Shown: one piece after another, positions 17,894-26,726 of the stretch
Numbering within the stretch: position 1 is the first letter of the stretch
How the letters are laid out: every line of letters starts with the position of its first letter
Assembly: GCF_003023845.1 (NCBI RefSeq)
Contig: NZ_PYFT01000001.1
Location: 4,650,001-4,714,000, forward strand
Direction of reading: 5' to 3'
DNA from: Adhaeribacter arboris
GTDB taxonomy: Bacteria > Bacteroidota > Bacteroidia > Cytophagales > Hymenobacteraceae
Length of the DNA stretch: 64,000 nt
The notes under the pieces: generated by a model
Databases searched by the model: none
Seen by the model: only the letters and a program-made list of their open reading frames with translations
What the model was told of the DNA's origin: nothing
Program-made: the position numbers and the translations under genes

Positions 17894-19321
17894 ATGGCTA
17901 TGGCTCTTCGTAAACTATTCGGTTGTTTACTGTTGCTTTTTGTTTTCATTCAATCTGCTAATGCCACGCATATATTGAGCGGCGAAATAATTTATCAGGC
18001 TGATACAACGGATACTGCCAATCCGCTGCACTATTTTTATAAACTAATTATTTATCAAGATGGAAATTCCGTAGCGGATATGCCTTTCTCTACTTTATAC
18101 TTTGGCGATGGAACATTCGCAACTTCTGCCCGGACGAGTAAAGTTTTAGTTAATAATTCCTGCGATTTAGTTTTTCGTAGCACCTACTATTTTGAAAATA
18201 CTTTTACTGGTCCTGGCTCATTTACGACTATTTACCGGGAAGTAAATCGCTACTATAATCAAAATATGGATAATTCGATTGATCAGGCTTATGTTATTAC
18301 TGCTCAAATCAACATTGATTTATTTGACGAAATTAATAGATCGCCACGTTTTATTCTACCTATTATGCCGTGCGCAATACAGCATCAACCTTACCATCAT
18401 AGTCTGGCCACCACTGACCCGGATCATGATAGTTTAGTGTACGAGTTAATTACTCCTTTAACCAGTACCAACTCTAATGAAAACTTTTCTGTAAAAAATG
18501 TAACTGGTTACACTTTGCCGCAGCAGGTAAGCCTTAATGCCGGAAACGGCGAATTTATCTGGGATAAACCTACTCTGCTAGGCAGGTACAGCTTTGCCGT
18601 GCGGGTAAACGAATATCGTAATAAATACCTGGTAGGCACCGTTATGCGCGATTTTGTGATTAATGTAGTTCCAGGCCCAGATAATTTTACCCATTCCTTC
18701 ACCGTTGAAAACCGTTCTGAATTATCGATTACCGACGAAAATCAAATATTCCTGACTGCTGGTCAACCCATTAAAATAAAAGTAAAATACCATACAACTG
18801 GCCAGTCAAAACAATTGTTTATTTTCTCTGAGTTGTTCTTTGGTTCCGAAACTATTCCTTTTGATACTATTGCCACAGAAGACGGTATTTTGGCTGAAAT
18901 AACCTTAAACCCTGAGGAATCGTGGCGGCGCAGCCAACCTTATATTTTGGTTTTACGGGGTATTTCTGAAGTAAATGGCACCTTAGTGCAGCAAGATTTT
19001 ACTCTTACCCTGTTGGCGAAACCTGAATTGGTAAGTGGCGGTATTGGGGAAGGTCCCGGCGAAGCAGACCCTGGTAAAGAAGGAGGATTTGTCGTCTATC
19101 CTAACCCAGCCCAGGAATTTGTTTGGGTGAAAAGTAAACGCGAGTTACCGCGGCTACATTACCGATTGTATAATGCCTTGCAACAAGTTATCCTCCAGAC
19201 TAAGTTAAATTTAGGAACCACTCGCATTCCATTACCGCCGGTAGCTACCGGAATTTATTTTTACCAGATTTCCGCGGAAAATGGGAAAGTATTGCAAAGC
19301 GGTAAATTATACGTGAGATAA
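17894..19321 (+). CDS. Secreted surface protein with T9SS type A sorting domain
   Basis: 475 residues. A signal peptide (LFGCLLLLFVFIQSANA) is followed by THILSGEIIY, a start typical of large Bacteroidota secreted proteins. The body consists of beta-sandwich or Ig-like units (ATTDPDHDSLVYELITPL, GRYSFAVRVNEY). A glycine-rich linker (GGIGEGPGEADPGKEGG) leads to the C-terminal domain VVYPNPAQEFVWV ... GIYFYQISAENGKV ... GKLYVR, a type A signal for the type IX secretion system. It is predicted to be exported across the outer membrane. No enzyme domain is visible, so it is probably adhesive or structural. The ATG at 17894 or the in-frame ATG at 17900 could be the start. Confidence 0.8.
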   Translation: MAMALRKLFGCLLLLFVFIQSANATHILSGEIIYQADTTDTANPLHYFYKLIIYQDGNSVADMPFSTLYFGDGTFATSARTSKVLVNNSCDLVFRSTYYFENTFTGPGSFTTIYREVNRYYNQNMDNSIDQAYVITAQINIDLFDEINRSPRFILPIMPCAIQHQPYHHSLATTDPDHDSLVYELITPLTSTNSNENFSVKNVTGYTLPQQVSLNAGNGEFIWDKPTLLGRYSFAVRVNEYRNKYLVGTVMRDFVINVVPGPDNFTHSFTVENRSELSITDENQIFLTAGQPIKIKVKYHTTGQSKQLFIFSELFFGSETIPFDTIATEDGILAEITLNPEESWRRSQPYILVLRGISEVNGTLVQQDFTLTLLAKPELVSGGIGEGPGEADPGKEGGFVVYPNPAQEFVWVKSKRELPRLHYRLYNALQQVILQTKLNLGTTRIPLPPVATGIYFYQISAENGKVLQSGKLYVR

Positions 19322-19489
19322 ATTCTTCTGCCTTTTTTATAAAGGAGCTACCTTAATTTAATACTAATGCTTTTGGTAAAGTTGTATTCGGTAGTGCGAG
19401 AGGATTGGCAAATTTATAATTACAACCAAAATTTTAAATTTTTTACAAAAAACGCGACGAAACTATTATAATTATAAATACATCTGGTA

Positions 19490-19521
19490 TTTGCACAATA
19501 AAAACCCGCGTATTATCTTTG
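19490..19521 (+). promoter_or_regulatory. Promoter (TTTG-N20-TATCTTTG) of metH
   Basis: A textbook Bacteroidota promoter: TTTG at 19490-19493, 20 bases, then TATCTTTG at 19514-19521. Transcription would begin about 19526-19528, just where the riboswitch begins. Confidence 0.85.
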
Positions 19522-19526
19522 CACTA

Positions 19527-19632
19527 CTTATCAAGAAAGACGGAGGGACTTGGCCCGTTGATGTCTTAGCAACCCTGGCTGGCAGGGTGCTACTTCCAGC
19601 CCCAAACAGTGCACACTGTGGGGGAAGATGAG
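19527..19632 (+). promoter_or_regulatory. SAM-I (S-box) riboswitch upstream of metH
   Basis: The conserved S-box core is present in order: GGAGGGAC, TGGCCC, TGA, GCAACC, GGTGCTA and TTCC, with a P4-like hairpin around GTGCACAC. The closing P1 helix pairs CTTATC (19527-19532) with GATGAG (19627-19632). SAM-I riboswitches bind S-adenosylmethionine and lower expression of methionine biosynthesis genes, which fits its place 102 bases before metH. It replaces any protein reading of this stretch. Confidence 0.92.
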
Positions 19633-19677
19633 GGTAGAAAAGGCGTTTCGCCTGAAAAACTCAGCTCAAAACTCTTG

Positions 19678-19726
19678 ATAAGCAAAAAATCACACCCTCC
19701 AGAAGGGTTATACTTTTTTTGCTTAT
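19678..19726 (+). promoter_or_regulatory. Expression-platform hairpin of the metH riboswitch
   Basis: A perfect 12-bp outer stem (19678-19689 with 19715-19726) encloses an inner ACCCT/AGGGT stem (19694-19698 with 19704-19708) followed by a run of seven Ts. The inner 5' arm ACCCTC (19694-19699) is also complementary to GAGGGT (19630-19635), which includes the 3' strand of P1. So ligand-bound and free RNA can form alternative structures. The hairpin ends seven bases before the ATG at 19734, so it could act on termination, on ribosome access, or both. Confidence 0.65.
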
Positions 19727-19733
19727 AACACGA

Positions 19734-22700
19734 ATGACACGCATAGAAGAAGAAGTAAAAAAACGCATCCTGGTGCTGGATGGCGCTATGGGTACGCAAA
19801 TCCAAAGCTATAAGCTGACTGAGGCCGATTACCGCGGCGAGCGATTCCGGGATTTTCCGCACGATTTAAAAGGCAATAACGACTTATTATCCATTACCCG
19901 GCCCGATATTATCCGGGAAATCCACTGGAAATACTTTGAAGCCGGCGCGGACATTGCTGAAACGAATACTTTCAGTTCTACTACCGTGGGTATGGCCGAT
20001 TACCACATGGAAGATTTGGTGTACGAACTCAATTACGAGTCGGCCCGGATTGCCCGCGAGGTAGCCGATGAATTTACGGCTGCCAATCCGGATAAACCGC
20101 GCTTTGTGGCTGGTTCCATTGGTCCTACCAACCGCACCGCTTCCATGTCGCCGGATGTGAATAACCCGGCCTTCCGAGCGATAACTTTCGATGAATTAGT
20201 AGAAGCCTATACCGGCCAGATAGAAGGTTTAGTAGATGGGGGCGTGGATGCCTTACTAGTAGAAACAATTTTTGATACGCTCAACGCAAAAGCCGCGCTG
20301 TTTGCCATCGACCAATATTCACAGCGTACGGGCAAACGAATTCCGATCATGGTATCCGGTACTATTACCGATGCCAGCGGCCGAACCTTATCCGGGCAAA
20401 CCGTGGAAGCATTTTTATTTTCGATTTCGCATTTACCTTTATTAAGCGTAGGATTGAATTGTGCCTTAGGCGCTAAACAATTGCGGCCGCACTTGCAAAC
20501 CCTGGCTAAAGAAGCTAAATTTTACGTAAGTGCGCACCCCAATGCGGGTTTACCTAATGCTTTTGGCGAATACGACGAAACGCCGGAGCAAATGGCTGCG
20601 CATATCCACGATTTTCTGGAAAATAACTTTGTGAATATTATTGGTGGTTGTTGTGGCACTTCACCGGAACACATAAAAGCCATTGCCCAGGAAGCCGCTA
20701 AATTCCCGCCCCGGGAAATTCCTCCATTACCCTCTTTACCCAAATTAAGTGGTTTAGAGCCCCTTACTATTTTTGAAGGTTCTACTTTTGTGAACATTGG
20801 GGAACGTACCAACGTAACCGGCTCCAAGAAATTTGCCCGCCTTATTTTAAACGAGCAGTACGAAGAAGCTCTAAGCATTGCCCGCGAACAAGTTGAAAAC
20901 GGAGCTCAGATAATTGACGTGAACATGGACGAAGGCATGCTCGATTCCGAGAAAGCTATGGTTCATTTTTTGAATTTAATTGCCTCCGAACCGGATATTT
21001 CCCGGGTACCCATCATGATTGACTCTTCTAAATGGAGCGTGATTGAAGCTGGTTTAAAATGCGTGCAAGGAAAAAGCATTGTTAACTCCATTAGCTTAAA
21101 AGAAGGCGAAGAAAAATTTAAAGAAGTTGCCCGCAAAGTATTAAGCTACGGTGCGGCAGTAGTAGTAATGGCTTTCGACGAAGAAGGTCAGGCCGATTCT
21201 TACGAACGTCGCATTCAAATCTGTCAACGGGCATATAATATCCTTACCAAAGAAGTAGGATTTCCCGCCGAAGACATCATCTTCGACCCCAATATACTCA
21301 CCGTGGCTACGGGTATGGAGGAGCATAACAATTATGCTATCGACTTTATCAATGCCACTCGCTGGATTAAAGAAAACTTACCGGGCGTAAGGGTAAGCGG
21401 TGGGGTAAGTAACGTATCCTTCTCTTTCCGGGGGAATGATTTGGTGCGCGAAGCCATTCACACGGTATTTTTATACCACGCCATTAAAGCTGGTCTGGAT
21501 ATGGGAATTGTAAATGCTGGCCAGATTGAGGTGTATGAAGAGATTCCGAAAGACCTGCTCCAGTTAGTAGAAGATGTATTGTTTAATCGCCGGCCCGATG
21601 CTACCGAGCGCCTGATTGAACACGCCGAGAAAATAAAGAATAAAGGCAAAGAAATAGTAAAAGACGAAATCTGGCGCAATGCACCCGTGCAGGAACGCCT
21701 GACACACTCGCTGGTAAAAGGCATAACCGATTACATTGATATTGATATTGAAGAAGCACGTCAGCAGTACGAACGACCACTGGAAGTGATTGAAGGCCCT
21801 TTAATGACCGGAATGAACGTAGTGGGTGATTTATTCGGGGCTGGTAAAATGTTTCTGCCGCAAGTAGTAAAAAGCGCTCGGGTAATGAAAAAAGCCGTGG
21901 CCTATTTGTTGCCATTTATCGAAGCCGCCAAACAACCCGGTGACGAAAGTAAGAATGCGGGTAAGGTTCTGCTAGCCACGGTAAAAGGGGACGTGCACGA
22001 TATTGGTAAAAACATTGTGGGGGTAGTACTGGCCTGCAATAATTACGAGATTGTGGATTTAGGCGTAATGGTGCCTTCTGATAAGATTTTACAAACGGCT
22101 CAGGAAATAAACGCGGATATTATTGGTTTAAGCGGTTTGATTACTCCTTCGTTGGACGAAATGGTGCATGTAGCGAAAGAAATGGAGCGGCTACAATTTA
22201 AAATTCCTTTGTTGATTGGGGGAGCTACTACCTCACGGGCACATACCGCCGTAAAAATTGCCCAAAATTATAGTGGGCCAGTGGTACACGTATTAGATGC
22301 GTCGCGTTCTGTACCCGTAGTGGGTAGTTTGCTGCAGCCGGAACAAAAAGAAACCTACGCTAAAAACATTAAAGCCGAGTACGAAGTGCTCCGCGACAGC
22401 TACCTGAACCGTAAGCAAGACCGTCAGTTTATTTCCTTAGCCGAAGCCCGCGCAAATAAATTCCCGATTGAGTGGCGCGCCGAAGAGGTTTATACGCCCA
22501 AAGTATTGGGAACTCAGGTCTATAAAAATTACCCGCTCAGCGAAATCGTAAATTACATCGACTGGACACCGTTCTTTCAGGCTTGGGAACTGCACGGAAA
22601 ATACCCTAAAATTCTCAGCGACGAAGTAGTAGGTACTGAAGCCGTCCGTTTGTTCGAAGATGCCCAAGTTTTACTCAAAAAAGTAGTGAAAGAAAAATTG

Positions 22701-23411
22701 CTGCAAGCCAATGCGGTAGTGGGAATCTACCCGGCTAACACCATCAACGACGACGATATTGAAGTATATACCGACGAAAGCCGGGAACTAAGCCAGGTAA
22801 CGTTCCGCACGTTGCGGCAGCAAAGTAAGAAGGGACCAGGTGTAGCCAATTTAGCCCTTGCCGATTTTGTGGCTCCGCAAGAAAGTGGCCTGAATGATTA
22901 TATTGGGGGATTTGCCGTAACCGCTGGCATTGGCATTGAAAAATTAATTCAGCAATACGAAGCCGACCACGACGATTATAACAGCATCATGATTAAAGCC
23001 TTGGCCGACCGATTGGCCGAAGCCTTTGCCGAATTGATGCACGAAAAGGTACGGAAGGAATTATGGGGTTACGCCCCCCACGAGCAACTCACCAACGACG
23101 AGTTAATTGCTGAAGCCTACCAAGGCATTCGGCCAGCGCCCGGTTACCCGGCTTGTCCCGAACATACCGAAAAGCTCACTTTATTTGAATTATTGCAAGC
23201 CGAAAAACACACGGGCATTACTTTAACCGAAAGTATGGCCATGTACCCCACGGCAGCAGTATCCGGAATGTATTTTTCGCACCCCAAATCCCGTTATTTT
23301 GGCTTAGGCAAAATTGATAAAGACCAGGCCGAAGATTACGCCCGTCGCAAAAACATGACCTTATCTGAAGTGGAACGCTGGCTCTCACCTAACTTAGGTT
23401 ATAATGCTTGA
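19734..23411 (+). CDS. metH: Cobalamin-dependent methionine synthase, full length
   Basis: 1225 residues with all four modules. The homocysteine domain is about 5-325, with zinc-ligand cysteines in GLNCALG and [10 protein letters not shown]. The methyltetrahydrofolate-binding domain is about 345-610 ([41 protein letters not shown]). The cap and cobalamin domain is about 640-870, with [13 protein letters not shown] (DxHxxG). The reactivation domain is about 905-1220, with [12 protein letters not shown]. It transfers the methyl group of 5-methyl-THF to homocysteine via cobalamin. The ATG at 19734 is used; an upstream in-frame TTG at 19719 lies inside the riboswitch hairpin and is unlikely. metF follows 157 bases downstream. 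Confidence 0.98.
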   Translation: MTRIEEEVKKRILVLDGAMGTQIQSYKLTEADYRGERFRDFPHDLKGNNDLLSITRPDIIREIHWKYFEAGADIAETNTFSSTTVGMADYHMEDLVYELNYESARIAREVADEFTAANPDKPRFVAGSIGPTNRTASMSPDVNNPAFRAITFDELVEAYTGQIEGLVDGGVDALLVETIFDTLNAKAALFAIDQYSQRTGKRIPIMVSGTITDASGRTLSGQTVEAFLFSISHLPLLSVGLNCALGAKQLRPHLQTLAKEAKFYVSAHPNAGLPNAFGEYDETPEQMAAHIHDFLENNFVNIIGGCCGTSPEHIKAIAQEAAKFPPREIPPLPSLPKLSGLEPLTIFEGSTFVNIGERTNVTGSKKFARLILNEQYEEALSIAREQVENGAQIIDVNMDEGMLDSEKAMVHFLNLIASEPDISRVPIMIDSSKWSVIEAGLKCVQGKSIVNSISLKEGEEKFKEVARKVLSYGAAVVVMAFDEEGQADSYERRIQICQRAYNILTKEVGFPAEDIIFDPNILTVATGMEEHNNYAIDFINATRWIKENLPGVRVSGGVSNVSFSFRGNDLVREAIHTVFLYHAIKAGLDMGIVNAGQIEVYEEIPKDLLQLVEDVLFNRRPDATERLIEHAEKIKNKGKEIVKDEIWRNAPVQERLTHSLVKGITDYIDIDIEEARQQYERPLEVIEGPLMTGMNVVGDLFGAGKMFLPQVVKSARVMKKAVAYLLPFIEAAKQPGDESKNAGKVLLATVKGDVHDIGKNIVGVVLACNNYEIVDLGVMVPSDKILQTAQEINADIIGLSGLITPSLDEMVHVAKEMERLQFKIPLLIGGATTSRAHTAVKIAQNYSGPVVHVLDASRSVPVVGSLLQPEQKETYAKNIKAEYEVLRDSYLNRKQDRQFISLAEARANKFPIEWRAEEVYTPKVLGTQVYKNYPLSEIVNYIDWTPFFQAWELHGKYPKILSDEVVGTEAVRLFEDAQVLLKKVVKEKLLQANAVVGIYPANTINDDDIEVYTDESRELSQVTFRTLRQQSKKGPGVANLALADFVAPQESGLNDYIGGFAVTAGIGIEKLIQQYEADHDDYNSIMIKALADRLAEAFAELMHEKVRKELWGYAPHEQLTNDELIAEAYQGIRPAPGYPACPEHTEKLTLFELLQAEKHTGITLTESMAMYPTAAVSGMYFSHPKSRYFGLGKIDKDQAEDYARRKNMTLSEVERWLSPNLGYNA

Positions 23412-23563
23412 ATAAATGAGTGAATGAGTGCGTATGTGAATGAGTGAATGAAGAATAATCTAATGAAGAAATCAATTCATCTAAGTTTAAGCTTTTAAAT
23501 TCTATCATTCAATTTACTAGTCCACCCATTCACTTATTCTCACATTTACTCATTCACTTATTG
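23410..23563. repeat. Inverted low-complexity tracts (GAATGAGTGAATGAG words) between metH and metF
   Basis: Iterated words such as AATGAGTGAATGAG at about 23410-23453 are mirrored by CATTCACTTATTCTCAC and ACTCATTCACTTATT at about 23527-23563, so the two flanks form an imperfect long inverted repeat. It fills nearly the whole 157-base gap and could fold into a stem in the metH-metF transcript. Confidence 0.6.
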
Positions 23564-23568
23564 TCATA

Positions 23569-24522
23569 ATGAAAGTAACCGAACATATAGCAAACGCGAA
23601 GAAGACGCTTTTTTCTTTTGAAATATTGCCGCCGGTAAAAGGCACTAGTATTCAATCCATTTATAACGGCATTGACCCGTTAATGGAATTTAATCCGCCG
23701 TTTATCAATGTTACCTACCACCGCGAAGAATACGTTTTTAAAGAACGGGGTAATGGTTTGCTCGAAAAAATCAGTATTCGGAAGCGGCCCGGTACGGTAG
23801 GAATTTGCTCGGCTATTATGCACAAGTACGAGGTAGATGCCGTGCCGCATATTATCTGCGGCGGTTTCAGCAAAGAAGAAACTGAAAATGCCTTAATGGA
23901 CCTTAACTTTCTGGGCATCGATAATGTGCTGGTGCTACGGGGTGATTCCATTAAAACCGAAACCCAGTTCCGGCCGCACCCCGATGGTCACGCTTATGCG
24001 TCGGATTTACTAAAACAAATTTGCGATCTGAATAACGGCAACTATCTGGACGAAGACATTGCCAATCCGGTACCCACCAATTTTTGCGCGGGTGTAGCCG
24101 GTTACCCCGAAAAACACAGCGAAGCTCCTAACCTGGAAACGGACCTGAAATATTTAAAAATGAAAGTAGATATGGGGGCTCAATACATTATTACTCAAAT
24201 GTTTTTTGATAACAAGAAGTATTTCGATTTTGTGAAAGCCTGCCGCGAGTACGGTATTAATGTTCCTATTATTCCGGGTATTAAGCCCCTGACAGCCAAG
24301 AACCAACTGCGCATGCTGCCTAATTTGTTTCACATAGATATACCTAACGACTTAGTACAAGCCATTGATAGTGCCCAAACACCACAAGCCGTGCGGCAGG
24401 CGGGTATCGAGTGGGCTATTCAGCAATGTAAAGAGCTAGTTGAGTTTGGCGTACCGTGTCTGCACTTCTATACCATGAGTAAGTCAGAAGCAACAGCTGC
24501 TATTGCCAAAGAAATTTTTTAA
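23569..24522 (+). CDS. metF: 5,10-methylenetetrahydrofolate reductase
   Basis: 317 residues, close to the family's usual size. Motifs include FSFEILPPVKGTSIQ at the N-terminus, PPFINVTYH, GFSKEETENALMDLNFLGIDNVLVLRGD (FAD site region), FCAGVAGYPEKHSEAP, MGAQYIITQMFFDN and IPGIKPLT. The enzyme reduces methylene-THF to methyl-THF, the methyl donor of MetH, so the two genes supply consecutive steps. It may share the riboswitch-controlled transcript of metH, though the repeat-filled gap could reduce read-through. A strong terminator follows at once. Confidence 0.97.
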   Translation: MKVTEHIANAKKTLFSFEILPPVKGTSIQSIYNGIDPLMEFNPPFINVTYHREEYVFKERGNGLLEKISIRKRPGTVGICSAIMHKYEVDAVPHIICGGFSKEETENALMDLNFLGIDNVLVLRGDSIKTETQFRPHPDGHAYASDLLKQICDLNNGNYLDEDIANPVPTNFCAGVAGYPEKHSEAPNLETDLKYLKMKVDMGAQYIITQMFFDNKKYFDFVKACREYGINVPIIPGIKPLTAKNQLRMLPNLFHIDIPNDLVQAIDSAQTPQAVRQAGIEWAIQQCKELVEFGVPCLHFYTMSKSEATAAIAKEIF

Positions 24523-24525
24523 AAT

Positions 24526-24599
24526 TTAATTCTACAAAATACCGAAAAAGGCAGGTGTCCGCTGGAACATCTGCCTTTTTCGGTATTTTGTAGAATTAA
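24526..24599. terminator. Very long perfect hairpin terminator after metF
   Basis: A perfect 29-bp stem (24526-24554 with 24571-24599) has a partly self-complementary 16-base centre (GTCC ... GGAAC). T-rich 3' arms on both strands make it a plausible bidirectional terminator. It begins four bases after the metF stop codon. Confidence 0.8.
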
Positions 24600-24654
24600 T
24601 GGGCAGCGCGAGCACAGTTGAATAAGCCTGACAACTGTGCTCGCGCTGCCCATT
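24598..24654. repeat. GC-rich 23-bp perfect palindrome (REP-like element)
   Basis: A perfect 23-bp stem (24598-24620 with 24632-24654) with an 11-base loop directly abuts, and shares three bases with, the preceding hairpin. It is far richer in GC than the surrounding DNA and lacks a T tract, so it is not a normal terminator. It resembles a REP-type palindromic unit. Confidence 0.6.
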
Positions 24655-24730
24655 GATTTCAGGACGATACATTTATTTAACCATTAATTTTCAATGTCTG
24701 GTGTCTAACATCCAGTGTCTAGAATCTAAA

Positions 24731-25180
24731 TTAATATTTTTGAATAAGATAAATGCCCAGCAACAACAAGGTTACTCCTAAAACCCGCAAAGGGCTAACC
24801 GGGTGCACCTGAAAACCCAACCAACCGAAATGGTCAAACAAAACGGCGAATAATAACTGCCCCGCCATAACAAAGCCTAAGGTATTAGCCGCTCCAATCT
24901 TTGGCGCCGTAATAACTACCGACACAATATAAAAAGCCCCCATGAGCCCACCTAACCATTTCCACCACGTAATATGCGCCAGTACCTGTCCGGAAGGGAG
25001 CTCTTTGGAAGCAGTAGCCATTACTAAAATAATTAAGGTAACTGTGCCTACTAAAAAAGATAGTAGAGCGGTAATAAGAGGATTATTCACCAGCAGCCGT
25101 AGTTGGGCGTTGGCACCCGACTGCACCGCTATTCCTGAACCGGCAATAAAAGCAATGACGTAGTAAATTTCTTTCGGCAT
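24731..25180 (-). CDS. YdcZ/DUF606-type small DMT-superfamily membrane protein
   Basis: 149 residues and five hydrophobic helices. SGIAVQSGANAQLRLLVNNPL near the start, LGGLMGAFYIVSVV in the middle and GWLGFQVHPVSPLRVLGVTLLLLGIYLI at the end are typical of the DUF606 half-size transporters of the drug/metabolite superfamily. Such proteins often pair, but no second copy is adjacent. A -7-like box (TAGTTTTG on the minus strand, 25204-25211) sits 24 bases upstream of the start. The substrate is unknown. Confidence 0.85.
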   Translation of the reverse strand: MPKEIYYVIAFIAGSGIAVQSGANAQLRLLVNNPLITALLSFLVGTVTLIILVMATASKELPSGQVLAHITWWKWLGGLMGAFYIVSVVITAPKIGAANTLGFVMAGQLLFAVLFDHFGWLGFQVHPVSPLRVLGVTLLLLGIYLIQKY

Positions 25181-25253
25181 GTTTTGAGCTAAAGTAAGAG
25201 CAGCAAAACTACTAGCTTTTTGTAAGCTAAGCGGCTAAATTACAGGTATAAAT

Positions 25254-25595
25254 TTATTCTGTTTCAAAGCGGTCACCGCGACTGGTGGGCTGCGATGTAA
25301 CTGTAAAAAGTAAATCGGTATGGGTGCGGTTTAAAATTTGGTGGTGCTGACCTGGCAAAATGTGCAGGCCGTTTTGCTCCGGCACGATATACGTTTCACC
25401 ATTTACGATAAAAGTTGCTGTGCCCGAGATAATGTAAAAAAATTGTTGCGCCACCCGGTGAAAATGCAACTTCTCCGCGGTACCGGCCGGCATCCGTTCC
25501 TGAATAATACTTAGTTCCGTAGTTTTTACCAAGTGCCAGCCTTCGCAGTTATCGCCCCAGATATAATGCTCGGCGTTTGCCAGATTTTTAATCAT
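25254..25595 (-). CDS. Cupin domain protein
   Basis: 113 residues from the ATG at 25595, which overlaps the stop of the upstream gene as ATGA (25592-25595), a sign of translational coupling. The cupin motifs are clear: EKLHFHRVAQQFFYIISG supplies the metal-binding His residues and the Glu is replaced by Gln, while LHILPGQHHQILN is motif 2. Small single-domain cupins bind a metal and catalyse or sense small molecules; the substrate is not evident. The frame stays open upstream to 25667, but that extension would overlap the neighbour by about 75 bases and lacks homologous character. Confidence 0.85.
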   Translation of the reverse strand: MIKNLANAEHYIWGDNCEGWHLVKTTELSIIQERMPAGTAEKLHFHRVAQQFFYIISGTATFIVNGETYIVPEQNGLHILPGQHHQILNRTHTDLLFTVTSQPTSRGDRFETE

Positions 25596-25888
25596 GCTAC
25601 ATTTACTTTTTGAAAATGTTCTACCGTTGGGAAGGGGTCGTAAAAAGGATGCAGTAATTTTTTCCACTCCTGGTATTCCTCAGACTGCCGAAAGCCAACG
25701 GTGTGATCTTCCAGGGTTTGCCATTGCACGAGTAAAACGTAACGGTTTTCTTTTTCCAGGCAACGTTGCAATTCGTGAGAAATATATCCGGCCATTTGGC
25801 TAATTATTTTTTGAGCTTGCATAAAAGCTTTTTCAAATGCGACGGTTTGGTTTGGTATAATATCCAGTAAGGCAACTTCCAGAATCAT
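25592..25888 (-). CDS. Antibiotic biosynthesis monooxygenase (ABM) domain protein
   Basis: 98 residues of a single ferredoxin-like ABM domain: ILEVALLDIIPNQTVAFEKAF, AGYISHELQRCLEKENRYVLLVQWQTLEDHTVGFRQSEEYQEWKKLL. Members act as small oxygenases, heme-degrading enzymes or detoxifying proteins, and many are uncharacterised. It is coupled to the downstream cupin gene through a 4-base overlap, suggesting a joint function. A 7-bp inverted repeat (GCATAAA/TTTATGC, 25908-25927) lies just upstream, between this gene and the divergent gene at 25987. Confidence 0.87.
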   Translation of the reverse strand: MILEVALLDIIPNQTVAFEKAFMQAQKIISQMAGYISHELQRCLEKENRYVLLVQWQTLEDHTVGFRQSEEYQEWKKLLHPFYDPFPTVEHFQKVNVA

Positions 25889-25986
25889 AAAATCAGATTT
25901 TAATGCGGCATAAATATACTTTTATGCGGGGCTTCCGTATATCCATATTCCAAATAATTACTCAGATTAAAAACAAGGAGGATAGC

Positions 25987-26265
25987 ATGAAAGGTAAACA
26001 GAAATTAACGAATATACCAGATAACGTTTTTGACGATCCTAATAAGCAAATACTGAATAAGAGCGGCGAAATCATTGATGATAACGAAGATATGACCAAG
26101 AAGAGCGCTCTATCTAATGGCGATACTCAAGTTATGAACGCTGATCGGAACCAAGTTTCGCGGGAAGGAAACAAAAATCGGGATCACGTGCAGGGCGATA
26201 ACGACGACCATCATAATCGGTTAAACCGCCCCCGCAGCAACCCAAGCGACAACCAAGGCAGATAA
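25987..26265 (+). CDS. Small hydrophilic, probably disordered protein, unknown
   Basis: 92 residues rich in Asn, Asp, Lys and Arg with almost no hydrophobic core (for example NGDTQVMNADRNQVSREGN and GDNDDHHNRLNRPRSN). I do not recognise a family. It resembles the stress- or desiccation-related small disordered proteins of soil Bacteroidota, but that is a guess. The ATG at 25987 is preceded by AAGGAGGATAGC, an unusually good Shine-Dalgarno sequence for this phylum, so I prefer it over an upstream frame beginning at 25903. A terminator follows. Confidence 0.55.
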   Translation: MKGKQKLTNIPDNVFDDPNKQILNKSGEIIDDNEDMTKKSALSNGDTQVMNADRNQVSREGNKNRDHVQGDNDDHHNRLNRPRSNPSDNQGR

Positions 26266-26312
26266 CTGGTTGTTAGACGCTAGACACTAGATTTTAGATA
26301 CTTACATCACAA

Positions 26313-26350
26313 ATTAAAAACGGAGCTGGTAAACTGGCTCCGTTTTTAAT
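26313..26350 (+). terminator. Rho-independent terminator
   Basis: A perfect 14-bp stem (26313-26326 with 26337-26350) ends in a T-rich arm. It lies 47 bases after the stop of the small hydrophilic protein gene. Confidence 0.8.
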
Positions 26351-26480
26351 TTTATGATCAGTCATTCAGATGACTACTATCTAATACCAAAATAAGTAAA
26401 AAGTGTTTTCTAGTTCTTCGTATTTCCCGGATCTAATTCCGCCACATGGTAGAACCACTACCTACTAGCAACTGATACCC

Positions 26481-26644
26481 GTTTGGCGGTGGAGGGCCTG
26501 CTAAGGTTCTGGTTCTGCGCAGCAGAATTCCAACGAAAGGAGGAAAGGAAGCTTACATCAGCCCGGAAGAGCCAAACGAGGTCAGCAGGTTACTCTTCAA
26601 ACTAGATAGCACCAATGCCTGGAGACTTGAAAAGGCTCCAAAGA
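26481..26644 (+). repeat. Diverged intergenic repeat, copy B
   Basis: Second copy of the element seen at 7928-8100, same orientation, with the same order of conserved blocks. It contains a perfect small hairpin TTCTGC-GCA-GCAGAA (26513-26527). No ORF crosses it. The rest of the 26351-26726 gap holds TTAGA/TCTAA-rich words, including the 16-bp palindrome TAAAATCTAGATTTTA at 26694-26709, and nothing else recognisable. Confidence 0.5.
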
Positions 26645-26726
26645 CAACAGTTAATTCTATCTTAAACTACAAATTAATATATCTCATTCAGTCTAAAATC
26701 TAGATTTTAATACCTAGCATCGAAAA

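Noticed and set aside
19590-19862. A 90-codon minus-strand frame over the metH leader
   Set aside because: It overlaps the SAM-I riboswitch and the start of metH and has no family character.
23410-23563. CRISPR-like array in the metH-metF gap
   Set aside because: There are no regularly spaced direct repeats with unique spacers; the words are short, irregular and inverted between the two flanks.
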